Under the pieces are notes generated by a model. The model saw only the letters and a list, made by a program, of their open reading frames with translations. It was not told the DNA's origin and searched no databases. Shown piece after piece: positions 55,532 to 63,417 of a stretch of DNA of 64,000 bases. The stretch comes from Anaerolineales bacterium (lineage in GTDB: Bacteria > Chloroflexota > Anaerolineae > JAAEKA01). The stretch spans positions 248,001-312,000 of the forward strand of contig JACKBI010000006.1 in the NCBI GenBank assembly GCA_020634615.1, written 5' to 3'. A program made the position numbers and the translations under genes. Every line of letters starts with the position of its first letter. Positions within the stretch are counted from its first letter, which is position 1.

Positions 55532-57976
55532 TCAGCCGGACTGCTGTTCCTTGTTTTCGGGCACCAGGAATACAGGACAGTTGGTGTTGCGAATCACGCG
55601 GTCGGCTACGCTGCCGGCGAACAGGCGATCGATTTCGCCGCGGCGATGCGTTGCCAGCATCACCAGATCCGCCTGCTCGCTGCCGGCAACCTCGACGATG
55701 GTGGTGGCGGGTCGCGATCCAGTCACCAGTGGCCGTACGGTGACCCCTTCGCGGCCCAGCAGGCTGACGACAGCTTTCAAGTAACGCCAGGCGCTGATCT
55801 CTGCCTCGCGTCGCAGGTCCGTCACGGCGTCCTGCATGCTGCCATACATCTCGGGTTCAGGAACCTCGGGAACAGTCAACAACACAATCTCACCGTTGAT
55901 TGCGTTGCCCAGGAGCTTGACAAAGGGCAGAATTCGCTCCGAAAAGCTCGTTCCATCCAGCGCAACAACGACTTTGTTCAGTTGAGGCGTCTGGCCTGGA
56001 GCCAGCTTCTCTGGTCGAATCAACAACACCGGACGTGTGGCAAACTGGACCACTGTATCAGCCGTGCTGCCCAGCAGCAGCCGCCCCATACCAGACAGAC
56101 CACGGGTGCTCATGACCAGCATGTCCGCCTGGCTTTCCTGTATCAAGACGTTGATCGATTCCGCGACGGCGCCGGAGACAACGGTGTAGTCAGCTGACAG
56201 TCCAGCCATTTTCATGCGGCCGGCGATGGCGCTCAGATAGGCTTCTTTATTGACCTGGTCGGCAGAGAGGGTGTTATCGGTCGAACTGCTCTTTGAGACC
56301 GACCGCGGCCGGCCTTTCCCGGGCAGTACAGACACCAACAATATCGCTGCGCCGGTGGTGCGACCGATGGCCTCGGCCATTGGCAACGCTCGCTCTGCAA
56401 AGCCGGATCCGTCAAGTGTAACCATCACCTTGCGAATCTCTGCGGGCAAACCGCTCCAGGATATGGCGCTGGCAGGCAGCGGTTCCACCGTCGCCGGGTC
56501 AACCAGCATGGGTGCGGGAGCGCCTTCACCCGGAGGAATGCCGATGCCGTAGAACGCTTCTTCGCGCTTGCCCAGTTCCTCCATAGCGTGGCTCGGTTCG
56601 CCCAGTCTGCGTCGGAAATAGCTGAAGAAGATGAAGAGTCCCAGGATCAACGGAATGTACAGCCAGGCGCCTTCGGTGAAGCGTTCGGCAAAGATGATCA
56701 GTGTCGCGCCGGTTGTCAACAGCGCCGCCAGGATCACCCCGATGAGAATTGCCAGGCTGCTGCCTTTGAACTCGGCGCGCAGGAACCGGATAAGCCGCTT
56801 GGTCGTCGCCCAGCCTGTCATGCTCAACAGAATGAACACGCCTGCTGCATAGATGGAAAGATACGTCTCCTCTTTGGTTCCGAGGAAGATGAAGCAGAAT
56901 ACGACCACCGCGACTTCGATCCAGACCGGCCAATTTGCCACGTCGAACCGGTTACGTTGGCCCAGCACGGAAGGAATGTAATGGCGATCTTTCAGACCCA
57001 GCGCCAGGTTTTGCAGGCCCTGTGCGCTAGCGGCAGATGCAGACAGCAGCACGAGCACACTGACCAGCGTAGCAATCTGTGGCAACGGATTGGGCAGCAA
57101 CTGGTCCATGGTCTGGGTAAAGACCGACACCTCGTGTGAAACGGAAACGTCGGACAACGCCAGAATTGCCGGACCGACGATCAGCATCGTCAGCGAGGTT
57201 GTCCCCATGATGATGACAAGGCTGCCAAATGCCTTGCGGCTCTTCTCTTCCGGCTTCCCTTCGTATGCTGCCACCAGATTGGCAAACACTTCGATACCGG
57301 TCATCAATGCCAGAATGCGGGCATAGCCGGCCAGTGTGAATTCAAATAGATACTCGGGTTTGAAGGCTGCCAGGTCGAGACGCGGAACCAGCGGCACTCC
57401 TTGTAACGACCCGCCAGGAATGTAACGCTCGACGATGGAGGCGATAATCATGGCCCACAGCAAGATGAGCACGCCCGCGGTTGCCGGGCCAAACACCCGT
57501 GCCGACACCTTTGGGCCGCGGTTGACCAGCCAGCCGGTCAGGACACTGAGCAAAATAGCGACAATCGTACGATATTGAATGCCAAAAAGCGCTGTATCAT
57601 TGAGAACTGGAAAGCGGTCGGCAATGAAGGTTACCATGGCCGCCATGCTGACAAGAAACGTCAGCGTGTATTCGATGAACGTAATGGCGGCGTTGACCTT
57701 GACTGCCCAGCCGCCGAACTCCTCTTCGCTGAGGCCGCTGCCGCCGCTGCCGTCGGTCACCCAGCGCATCACCAGGCGATACATGGCCGAGACCGCAGCG
57801 ACTGTCAGGACAACCAGCCAGATGCTGGCGCCGAACGTGACTGCGGCTACGCCTGCAACGACGATCAATTGCAGGAACGGTCCGAAGACGTACAGTGGTG
57901 AGGTAGCGGGATCACCTCCGCCTGCCAGGGCGCCTTCAAAGGAATTGGAAAGTTTTCTTGATACAGGTGCTGCCAT
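55532..57976 (-). CDS. APC-family permease fused to two UspA domains
   Basis: An 814-aa protein from ATG 57976. The open frame extends to 58111, but the promoter at 58070-58098 lies inside that extension. About 12 hydrophobic helices (PLYVFGPFLQLIVVAGVAAV, IILLWAM-like segments, ARILALMTGIEVFANLVAAY) form an amino acid/polyamine/cation-type permease of about 500 residues. Two tandem universal stress domains follow: VMVTLDGSGFAERALPMAEA with STRGLSGMGRLLLGSTA, and VVVALDGTSFSERILPFVKL with ATHRRGEIDRLFAGSVA. The first has a complete G-x2-G-x9-GS ATP loop; the second is diverged. The USP part is a likely nucleotide-sensing regulator of transport. The substrate is unknown. Confidence 0.88.
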   Translation of the reverse strand: MAAPVSRKLSNSFEGALAGGGDPATSPLYVFGPFLQLIVVAGVAAVTFGASIWLVVLTVAAVSAMYRLVMRWVTDGSGGSGLSEEEFGGWAVKVNAAITFIEYTLTFLVSMAAMVTFIADRFPVLNDTALFGIQYRTIVAILLSVLTGWLVNRGPKVSARVFGPATAGVLILLWAMIIASIVERYIPGGSLQGVPLVPRLDLAAFKPEYLFEFTLAGYARILALMTGIEVFANLVAAYEGKPEEKSRKAFGSLVIIMGTTSLTMLIVGPAILALSDVSVSHEVSVFTQTMDQLLPNPLPQIATLVSVLVLLSASAASAQGLQNLALGLKDRHYIPSVLGQRNRFDVANWPVWIEVAVVVFCFIFLGTKEETYLSIYAAGVFILLSMTGWATTKRLIRFLRAEFKGSSLAILIGVILAALLTTGATLIIFAERFTEGAWLYIPLILGLFIFFSYFRRRLGEPSHAMEELGKREEAFYGIGIPPGEGAPAPMLVDPATVEPLPASAISWSGLPAEIRKVMVTLDGSGFAERALPMAEAIGRTTGAAILLVSVLPGKGRPRSVSKSSSTDNTLSADQVNKEAYLSAIAGRMKMAGLSADYTVVSGAVAESINVLIQESQADMLVMSTRGLSGMGRLLLGSTADTVVQFATRPVLLIRPEKLAPGQTPQLNKVVVALDGTSFSERILPFVKLLGNAINGEIVLLTVPEVPEPEMYGSMQDAVTDLRREAEISAWRYLKAVVSLLGREGVTVRPLVTGSRPATTIVEVAGSEQADLVMLATHRRGEIDRLFAGSVADRVIRNTNCPVFLVPENKEQQSG

Positions 57977-58069
57977 TCGAGTTCTTTTCTGTTGAAAATG
58001 AGGCTGAGTTCTTGCCGCGATTCGAGCGTGAACGTGGAGACTTGTCACATTTGGAACAAGGCGGGGAAT

Positions 58070-58098
58070 ATTATAGACTACATCACCTATTGGGGCAA
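58070..58098 (-). promoter_or_regulatory. Sigma70 promoter of the APC-USP gene
   Basis: Leftward TTGCCC (58098-58093) and a perfect TATAAT (58075-58070) are 17 bases apart; transcription would start near 58063. This excludes the 5'-most possible start codon at 58111 and supports ATG 57976. Confidence 0.6.
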
Positions 58099-58187
58099 TC
58101 TGCGAGTGCATCCGGTCTGGGACCGGGTATTCCGGTGGTTGTACCTTCCCGCCGAACTACCGCGCGAAAGTAGCATCATACGGCACT

Positions 58188-60590
58188 ATGGACGTTTCCT
58201 CGTTTCTGCAGCAACTGACACGCCAACCATCCTACCAGGGGCAAATCGTGCATCTGGAGCAGATAGCGCGGCGCAGCGCGACCTATGGCAACTTGCGTGA
58301 CAGCCTGCATCCCGCGCTGCAGGCTGCCTTGCGTTCCCAGGGAATCGACCGGCTGTTCACCCACCAGGCCGAGGCGGTCAACACGGCATTGTCTGGCCGC
58401 CATGTGGTAATAGTAACCGGAACGGCCAGTGGCAAGACGCTGTGTTACAACTTGCCGGTATTGGAAGCGATCCTCGAACGCCCCACCGCGCGCGCATTGT
58501 ATCTTTTTCCGACCAAGGCGCTGGCGCAGGACCAGTTGCGGTCATTGGGCGAGTTGGGCTGTGCGATCGAAGGACAGCGCGGCCGGGGTGCTTCAGCGTT
58601 GCCGGTGACAGTGGGCACCTACGATGGCGACACCCCGCACAGCCGCCGCAGCCGGCTGCGGCAGAGCGGCCAGATCATCCTCACCAACCCGGACATGTTG
58701 CATCTGGGCGTCCTGCCCAACCACCCGATCTGGGGTAGCTTCTTTCGTAATCTGCGCTTCGTGGTCATCGACGAGGCGCACACCTATCGCGGCGTCTTTG
58801 GCTCGCAGGTCGCCTGTGTACTGCGGCGGCTGCGGCGAGTTTGTGCTTTGTACGGCGCTGAACCGCAGTTCATCGCTGCCAGCGCGACCATTGCCAATCC
58901 GGCACAGCACTTCGCTGCGCTGACTGGTGTCGAGGCGCAGGTGATCGACGTCGACGGCAGTCCGCAGGGCCCGCGCACCTTCGCCCTCTGGAATCCGCCC
59001 TTTATCGACCGCGCCCAAACCTCCCGCCGCAGCCCCAATGGCGAGGCCACCACCCTGTTCACCAGCCTGGTGCGCAACAACACCCGCACTATCGTTTTCA
59101 CCCGCGCCCGCAAGGTGGCGGAACTGATTTTGCGCTACGCGCGGGAGGAGCTAGGGAAAGAAGGAAAACAAGGGAAGGGAGGGAAAAGAGGGAAACAGCC
59201 AGACGCGTCCTCCGATCTTCCCTCATTTCCCTCCTCCCCCTCTCTGTCTTCCCGCATCGCCGCTTACCGCGCCGGCTATACGCCGGAACAGCGGCGGCAG
59301 ATCGAGCGCGACCTGTTCAGCGGCAAGCTGCTGGGTGTCACCGCGACCACTGCGCTGGAGTTGGGCATCGATGTGGGCGGGCTGGACGCGGCGGTGCTGC
59401 TGGGCTATCCCGGCACGATTGCCAGCCTGTGGCAGCAAGCCGGCCGCGCCGGCCGCGGCGATGCACCGTCGCTGGCCGTACTGATTGCGCTGAGCAATCC
59501 GTTGGATCAGTACTACATGCGCCATCCGGCTGAGCTTTTTGGCCGGCCCCACGAGCACGCGCTGATCGATCCCGACAACGTGTACGTGTTGCAGCGACAC
59601 CTGCCCTGCGCTGCGCACGAAGCGCCGTTGGGCAACATTGCCGGACCGGGGCGATTCGACGATGAACAGCTTTTTGGCCCCGGCTTTGTGCAGGCCATGG
59701 TACAGCTGGAAGAGCAAGGCCGGCTTGTCTTTCAAGGCGACCGCTGGACTTTCGCGGGATCAGGATATCCGGCGGAGAAGGTCAATCTGCGCTCGGCCGG
59801 CGGCAGCCGCTTTGCCATTCTGGACGAATCTAACAACTACCGCACGCTGGAGGAGATCGAGAGCAGCACCGCCATGCAGCGGGTGCATCCCGGCGCGGTC
59901 TACCTGCATCAGGGAGAAAGCTACGTCGTCAGCCGCTTCGACAGCGAGATGGGATTCGCCGTCGCCCGCCCGGCCGAAGTGGATTACTACACCGAAGCGC
60001 GCGAGTGGAGTGATGTGCGCATCATGCGCTCGCTGGCCAGCCGGCCAATTCCCGGCGGCTACGCTTACTTTGGCCACGTCCGCACCACGTCGCAGGTGGT
60101 GGGATACCGAAAGCTGCGCCACTATAGCGAGGAAGTGTTGGGGGATGAACCGCTGGACATGCCTGCATCCACCTTCGAAACCGCCGCACTGTGGTGGGAT
60201 CTGGCGCCAGAGATAGCCCAGGCCTGCGCGCGCCGTGGATTGGACTTTCTGGGCGGCATCCACGCGGCCGAGCACGCGGCCATCGGTATCCTGCCACTGT
60301 TCGCCATGTGCGACCGCTGGGACATCGGCGGGCTGAGCACGCCGCGCCACCCCGATACCGACGCACCGCAGATCTTTATCTACGACGGATTTCCCGGCGG
60401 GGTCGGCATTGCAGAGCAGGGATTCAGGGAACTGCCGGCGCTGTGGCAGGCGACGTACGACGTGGTAGCCAGGTGTCCGTGTGATGGTGGCTGCCCCAGT
60501 TGCATTCAGAGTCCCAAGTGCGGCAACAACAACGAGCCGCTGGACAAGGCCGCCGCGCAATTGATCTTGCAGATGCTGCTCCAGCGGTAG
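58188..60590 (+). CDS. MrfA/Hrq1-like DEAD/DEAH helicase with C-terminal DUF1998 zinc domain
   Basis: An 800-aa superfamily 2 helicase. Walker A is VTGTASGKTLCYNLPVL (about residue 80), DEAH is VVIDEAHTYRGVFG, motif III is ASATIANP and motifs V/VI are VTATTALELGIDVGGLDA and WQQAGRAGRGDAP. The C-terminal DUF1998 region ends CPCDGGCPSC then KCG, the four cysteines of the family. Relatives (B. subtilis MrfA, yeast Hrq1) unwind DNA in repair of mitomycin crosslinks. Residues about 322-355 (GKEGKQGKGGKRGKQ and a Ser/Pro stretch) are a repeat-derived insert between the two RecA lobes. The stop abuts the convergent 63-codon gene fragment. Confidence 0.93.
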   Translation: MDVSSFLQQLTRQPSYQGQIVHLEQIARRSATYGNLRDSLHPALQAALRSQGIDRLFTHQAEAVNTALSGRHVVIVTGTASGKTLCYNLPVLEAILERPTARALYLFPTKALAQDQLRSLGELGCAIEGQRGRGASALPVTVGTYDGDTPHSRRSRLRQSGQIILTNPDMLHLGVLPNHPIWGSFFRNLRFVVIDEAHTYRGVFGSQVACVLRRLRRVCALYGAEPQFIAASATIANPAQHFAALTGVEAQVIDVDGSPQGPRTFALWNPPFIDRAQTSRRSPNGEATTLFTSLVRNNTRTIVFTRARKVAELILRYAREELGKEGKQGKGGKRGKQPDASSDLPSFPSSPSLSSRIAAYRAGYTPEQRRQIERDLFSGKLLGVTATTALELGIDVGGLDAAVLLGYPGTIASLWQQAGRAGRGDAPSLAVLIALSNPLDQYYMRHPAELFGRPHEHALIDPDNVYVLQRHLPCAAHEAPLGNIAGPGRFDDEQLFGPGFVQAMVQLEEQGRLVFQGDRWTFAGSGYPAEKVNLRSAGGSRFAILDESNNYRTLEEIESSTAMQRVHPGAVYLHQGESYVVSRFDSEMGFAVARPAEVDYYTEAREWSDVRIMRSLASRPIPGGYAYFGHVRTTSQVVGYRKLRHYSEEVLGDEPLDMPASTFETAALWWDLAPEIAQACARRGLDFLGGIHAAEHAAIGILPLFAMCDRWDIGGLSTPRHPDTDAPQIFIYDGFPGGVGIAEQGFRELPALWQATYDVVARCPCDGGCPSCIQSPKCGNNNEPLDKAAAQLILQMLLQR
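59152..59252 (+). repeat. Purine/pyrimidine repeat, copy 4, in frame in the helicase
   Basis: The purine arm (59153-59197; GGGAAAGAAGG, AAGGGAAGGGAGGG) and the pyrimidine arm (59211-59252; TTCCCTCATTTCCCTCCTCC) are inverted copies around CAGCCAGACGCGTCC. The whole 100-base unit keeps the helicase frame and encodes Gly/Lys-rich then Ser/Pro-rich residues. Confidence 0.8.
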
Positions 60591-60782
60591 CTATCGCAGG
60601 ACACACAGCTGGCCCAGCGAGTGGGTCACGCCGACCAAATAGGATCCCGATTCGAGCCATTCCAGGGCAAACGGATTGGCCACACGAGACAGCGCGACAA
60701 ACATGAAAGCCATGATCGCTACAAGGGTTGGCACGATCAGGCATAGGCGGTACAAAATTCCGGAACGTGAAAGGTCTTTCAT
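60591..60782 (-). pseudogene. Truncated N-terminus of a membrane glycosyltransferase-like protein
   Basis: 63 codons starting MKDLSRSGILYRLCLIVPTL, with one membrane helix (LIVPTLVAIMAFMFVALS) and VANPFALEWLESGSYLVGV. This is the usual first loop of GT39/ArnT-like membrane glycosyltransferases (N-P-F-x-L-E-W-x-E-G/S). Those run to 500 residues or more, but here the frame ends at a stop that abuts the helicase stop. It is probably the leftover 5' end of a deleted gene; a genuine short membrane protein is less likely. Confidence 0.5.
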
Positions 60783-60857
60783 CGAAGCAATTTCACACCA
60801 TCGATATTGGGTATGCGTCTGCTAAATGTTTCCTTGTTAAGCGTACCCATTTTGAAA

Positions 60858-60886
60858 TTGACAACAACCATAACGCGTGCTATAAT
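60858..60886 (+). promoter_or_regulatory. Perfect consensus sigma70 promoter of the TetR gene
   Basis: TTGACA (60858-60863), 17-base spacer and TATAAT (60881-60886), both hexamers perfect. The start would fall near 60893, inside the palindrome at 60888-60902, so repressor binding there would block initiation. Confidence 0.85.
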
Positions 60887-60887
60887 T

Positions 60888-60902
60888 CCGAACAGTGTTC
60901 GG
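60888..60902. promoter_or_regulatory. Operator 1: CCGAAC-N3-GTTCGG
   Basis: CCGAACAGTGTTCGG is a 6-bp inverted repeat with a 3-base centre covering the transcription start of the TetR gene. The same half-sites with the same spacing occur at 61564-61578 before the next gene. Confidence 0.8.
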
Positions 60903-60915
60903 TTTTGGAATTGCT

Positions 60916-61530
60916 ATGAAGAAACAATCGCCGCGAACCCGCCGCCACATCCGCACCCGCCAGGCCATTCTGGACGCCGCATTGAGCATCGTCCACGAAG
61001 ACGGTCCCGACGGGCTTTCGATGCGCACGCTGGCTGACCGGATCGACTACAGTCCGGCCGGGCTGTACGAATACTTCGGCAGCAAAGAAGAGATCATCGC
61101 CGAGGTCTGCGACGAGGGACACCGGCGGTTGGCAGCCTACATGCTGGAGGTCGAGTCGTCATTGTCATCGACAGATTATCTGTACGGCATCGGGCTGGCC
61201 TACATCCGCTTTGCGCTGGAGAACCCTGACCACTTCCTGCTGATGTTCAGCTCGCCTCAGATGGCAGGCGACGCTCCCGAGGATGCGCTGCCGCAGGACT
61301 CTGAGTCGTCCTACGGCATCTTGCTGCATGGCATCGAGCGTGGCATCGACGCGGGCGCATTCCACGTCCGGCCTGGTTTCGGTCTGAGCGAAATGGGCTA
61401 CGCTGCGTGGACGCTGGTGCATGGAATGGCCATGCTGCGCGTCACGGCATTGCGTGACGTTCCGCTGGACCTGGACGCTGCTGACCACCAGGCGCTCCTC
61501 AACTTCATGCGCGGCTTGCAGGCTGCGTGA
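60916..61530 (+). CDS. TetR/AcrR family transcriptional repressor
   Basis: A 204-aa regulator from ATG 60916. The N-terminal helix-turn-helix shows RTRQAILDAALSIVHEDGPD, GLSMRTLADRIDYSPAGLYE and YFGSKEEIIAEVCDEG. The C-terminal ligand domain contains YIRFALENPDHFLLMFSSPQ and WTLVHGMAMLRV, the WHG-type TetR C-terminus. It probably represses its own promoter and the DUF4188-flavodoxin operon through the shared CCGAAC-N3-GTTCGG sites. The inducer is unknown. Confidence 0.93.
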   Translation: MKKQSPRTRRHIRTRQAILDAALSIVHEDGPDGLSMRTLADRIDYSPAGLYEYFGSKEEIIAEVCDEGHRRLAAYMLEVESSLSSTDYLYGIGLAYIRFALENPDHFLLMFSSPQMAGDAPEDALPQDSESSYGILLHGIERGIDAGAFHVRPGFGLSEMGYAAWTLVHGMAMLRVTALRDVPLDLDAADHQALLNFMRGLQAA

Positions 61531-61563
61531 ACGCGGCCTGCTCTCTTTTTTTGTCTAAAATCA

Positions 61564-61578
61564 CCGAACGGCGTTCGG
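61564..61578. promoter_or_regulatory. Operator 2: CCGAAC-N3-GTTCGG
   Basis: CCGAACGGCGTTCGG lies 29 bases before ATG 61608 and just after a TAAAAT hexamer (61556-61561) that could be the -10 of the operon. Its half-sites are identical to operator 1; only the centre bases differ. Confidence 0.8.
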
Positions 61579-61607
61579 AAACAGATCTTTCTTAGGAGTA
61601 CGCAACT

Positions 61608-62153
61608 ATGACAGACATCTTCAACGGACGATACACCGCCGACATCGAAGGCGACTTCGTGGTCTTCAACATCGGCATGCGCATCAACCGCGTGCGCGCC
61701 TGGCGGCAGTGGATGCCAGCCAGCCGCGCCATGCAGCCGATGCTTGAAGCGCTCTACAAACACCCCGAACTGGGCTTCCTCGGCGGACAGAGCTTTCTCT
61801 ACTGGCGCGGCATTGCGCTGGTGCAGTATTGGCGCTCCTTCGAACACCTGGAACACTTCGCACGCGATCCTAAGCTGACTCATCTCAACGCCTGGAAGCA
61901 GTTCAACAAGGCGGTCGGTGGCGACGGCAGCGTTGGCATCTGGCACGAGACCTACCTGGTGCGGGCAGGCGAATACGAGAGCGTCTACGGCAACATGCCG
62001 CGTTTCGGCCTGGCAGCCGCCAGCAACCACATGCCGGCGGTAGGCGCACGCGCGACCGCTCGTCTGCGTCTCCAGCGCCGCAGTGAAATGAACGCTGCCG
62101 CGACACTGGCAACCCTTGATCCTGAAAGTTACCCGATCGGAGTCTCATCATGA
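61608..62153 (+). CDS. DUF4188 family (putative monooxygenase-like) protein
   Basis: A 181-aa protein with AGGAG well placed before ATG 61608. The stretches VVFNIGMRINRVRAWRQWMP, LGFLGGQSFLYWRGIALVQY and WRSFEHLEHFARDPKLTHL then WHETYLV match DUF4188, a ferredoxin-like dimeric fold related to heme- or cofactor-free monooxygenases. The reaction is unknown. It is the first gene of a three-gene operon; four bases overlap the next gene (ATGA). Placement under a TetR repressor with two flavin-type genes suggests response to a small aromatic or electrophilic compound. Confidence 0.85.
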   Translation: MTDIFNGRYTADIEGDFVVFNIGMRINRVRAWRQWMPASRAMQPMLEALYKHPELGFLGGQSFLYWRGIALVQYWRSFEHLEHFARDPKLTHLNAWKQFNKAVGGDGSVGIWHETYLVRAGEYESVYGNMPRFGLAAASNHMPAVGARATARLRLQRRSEMNAAATLATLDPESYPIGVSS

Positions 62154-62728
62154 ACGCGACTATTTTGAACGGCGGGCTGGCCGGCGACCTGTTTGTGGAT
62201 CGCTTGCAGGATTTGTTGCTGGCTGAGCTGGCAACGGCTGGCTATCAACCAGCCGCCTGGACGCTGCGCGAGGAGAAGATCTCCTACTGCCTGGGCTGCT
62301 TCGAGTGCTGGACAAAGACGCCGGGTCTATGTCGTATCGACGATGCGGGCCGGTTAGTGTCAGCCAGCGTCATCAATAGCCATCTGGTGATCTATCTCAG
62401 TCCGGTCACCTTCGGCGGCTATTCGTCGGAACTGAAAAAGGCCGTCGATCGCTCGATCTGCCTGCTGTCCCCTTTCTTTACCCATGTCGACGGTGAGGTG
62501 CACCACCAGCGGCGCTACGACCGCTATCCAGCTCTGTTGGGCGTCGGTATCCTGCCGCATCGGCACGTCGAGCAAGAGCAGATCTTCTCGACGCTCATCA
62601 GCCGCAACGCGATCAACATGCACTCGCCGCAGCACGCGTCAGTTGTCGTCACCCGCGATCTGGACGAGCCCGCGCTGCAAGCAGTGTTGCGCCCCGCTCT
62701 CTCGGTTCAGGAGGCCATCCACCCATGA
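62150..62728 (+). CDS. Flavodoxin-fold NAD(P)H-dependent reductase
   Basis: A 192-aa protein. It opens ATILNGGLAGDLFVDRLQDL, a flavodoxin-like first strand and phosphate loop (weaker than the usual S-x-R-x-x-S). A cysteine cluster follows, KISYCLGCFECWTKTPGLCR, as in the iron-sulfur-flavoprotein/NADPH-FMN reductase family. YLSPVTFGGYSSELKKAVDR is the FMN-contacting stretch. It likely reduces FMN or quinone-like compounds with NAD(P)H. It overlaps both neighbours by four bases. Confidence 0.8.
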   Translation: MNATILNGGLAGDLFVDRLQDLLLAELATAGYQPAAWTLREEKISYCLGCFECWTKTPGLCRIDDAGRLVSASVINSHLVIYLSPVTFGGYSSELKKAVDRSICLLSPFFTHVDGEVHHQRRYDRYPALLGVGILPHRHVEQEQIFSTLISRNAINMHSPQHASVVVTRDLDEPALQAVLRPALSVQEAIHP

Positions 62729-63417
62729 ACACACCACAAACCGCAACGCTGCTGATCGGCAGCGCAAAGCCGATCGGTGACAGCACGTCCGAGGCCCTGG
62801 GCGGCTATCTCATGCAGCGGCTGGCCGACTACGGCCTGACTGGCGAGACGCATCACGTGGCGCGGGCGATGCGCAGTGAGGCGCGTACCGCCGGACTGCT
62901 GGCCGCCGTCGATCGCAGCGATCTCTTCGTGCTGGCGTTTCCCTTGTACGTCGATAGCCTTCCGTATCTGACAGTTCAGGCATTGGAGCGCATCGCCGCG
63001 CATCGTCAGGCGCAGGAAAACGCGCGCCCGGTGCGCTTTGTCGCCATCGCCAACTGCGGCTTCCCCGAAGCGCATCACAACGACACCGCGTTGGCGATCT
63101 GTCGTCAGTTTGCCGCCGCGGCCGGCCTTGAATGGACAGGCGGGCTGTCAATGGGCGCCGGGACGCCTTTCGGCGGCAAGCCGCTGGAAGAAGCAGGCGG
63201 CATGGCACGCGGGGTGATCGCAGCGCTGGATTTGACCGCAACAGCGCTGGCCAAAGGTGACACCGTGCCTGATGAAGCGGTTGCCATCATGGCCAAGCCG
63301 TTCATGCCAATTCGGGGCTACACGTTGATGGGCGGCATGGGCTGGCGAATGGAGGGCTGGCGCAACGGGGTCTACCGTCAGTTGCGGGCGCGGCCATTTG
63401 CCAATCAATCGGACTGA
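62725..63417 (+). CDS. Flavodoxin-like NAD(P)H-dependent oxidoreductase
   Basis: A 230-aa protein. ATLLIGSAKPIGDSTSEALG is a clear FMN phosphate loop (G-S-x-x-x-x-x-S-T-S). LFVLAFPLYVDSLPYLTVQA is the second FMN contact and ANCGFPEAHHNDTALAICRQ the third. The C-terminal ~60 residues (KGDTVPDEAVAIMAKPFMPI) form a helical tail. Its substrate is unknown; it may work with the preceding reductase as a pair. The last 13 bases overlap the convergent gene at the right edge. Confidence 0.8.
   Translation: MNTPQTATLLIGSAKPIGDSTSEALGGYLMQRLADYGLTGETHHVARAMRSEARTAGLLAAVDRSDLFVLAFPLYVDSLPYLTVQALERIAAHRQAQENARPVRFVAIANCGFPEAHHNDTALAICRQFAAAAGLEWTGGLSMGAGTPFGGKPLEEAGGMARGVIAALDLTATALAKGDTVPDEAVAIMAKPFMPIRGYTLMGGMGWRMEGWRNGVYRQLRARPFANQSD

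Noticed and set aside
57977..58111. Earlier start for the APC-USP protein at 58111
   Set aside because: The best promoter (TTGCCC-17-TATAAT) lies within this extension, so it would not be transcribed.
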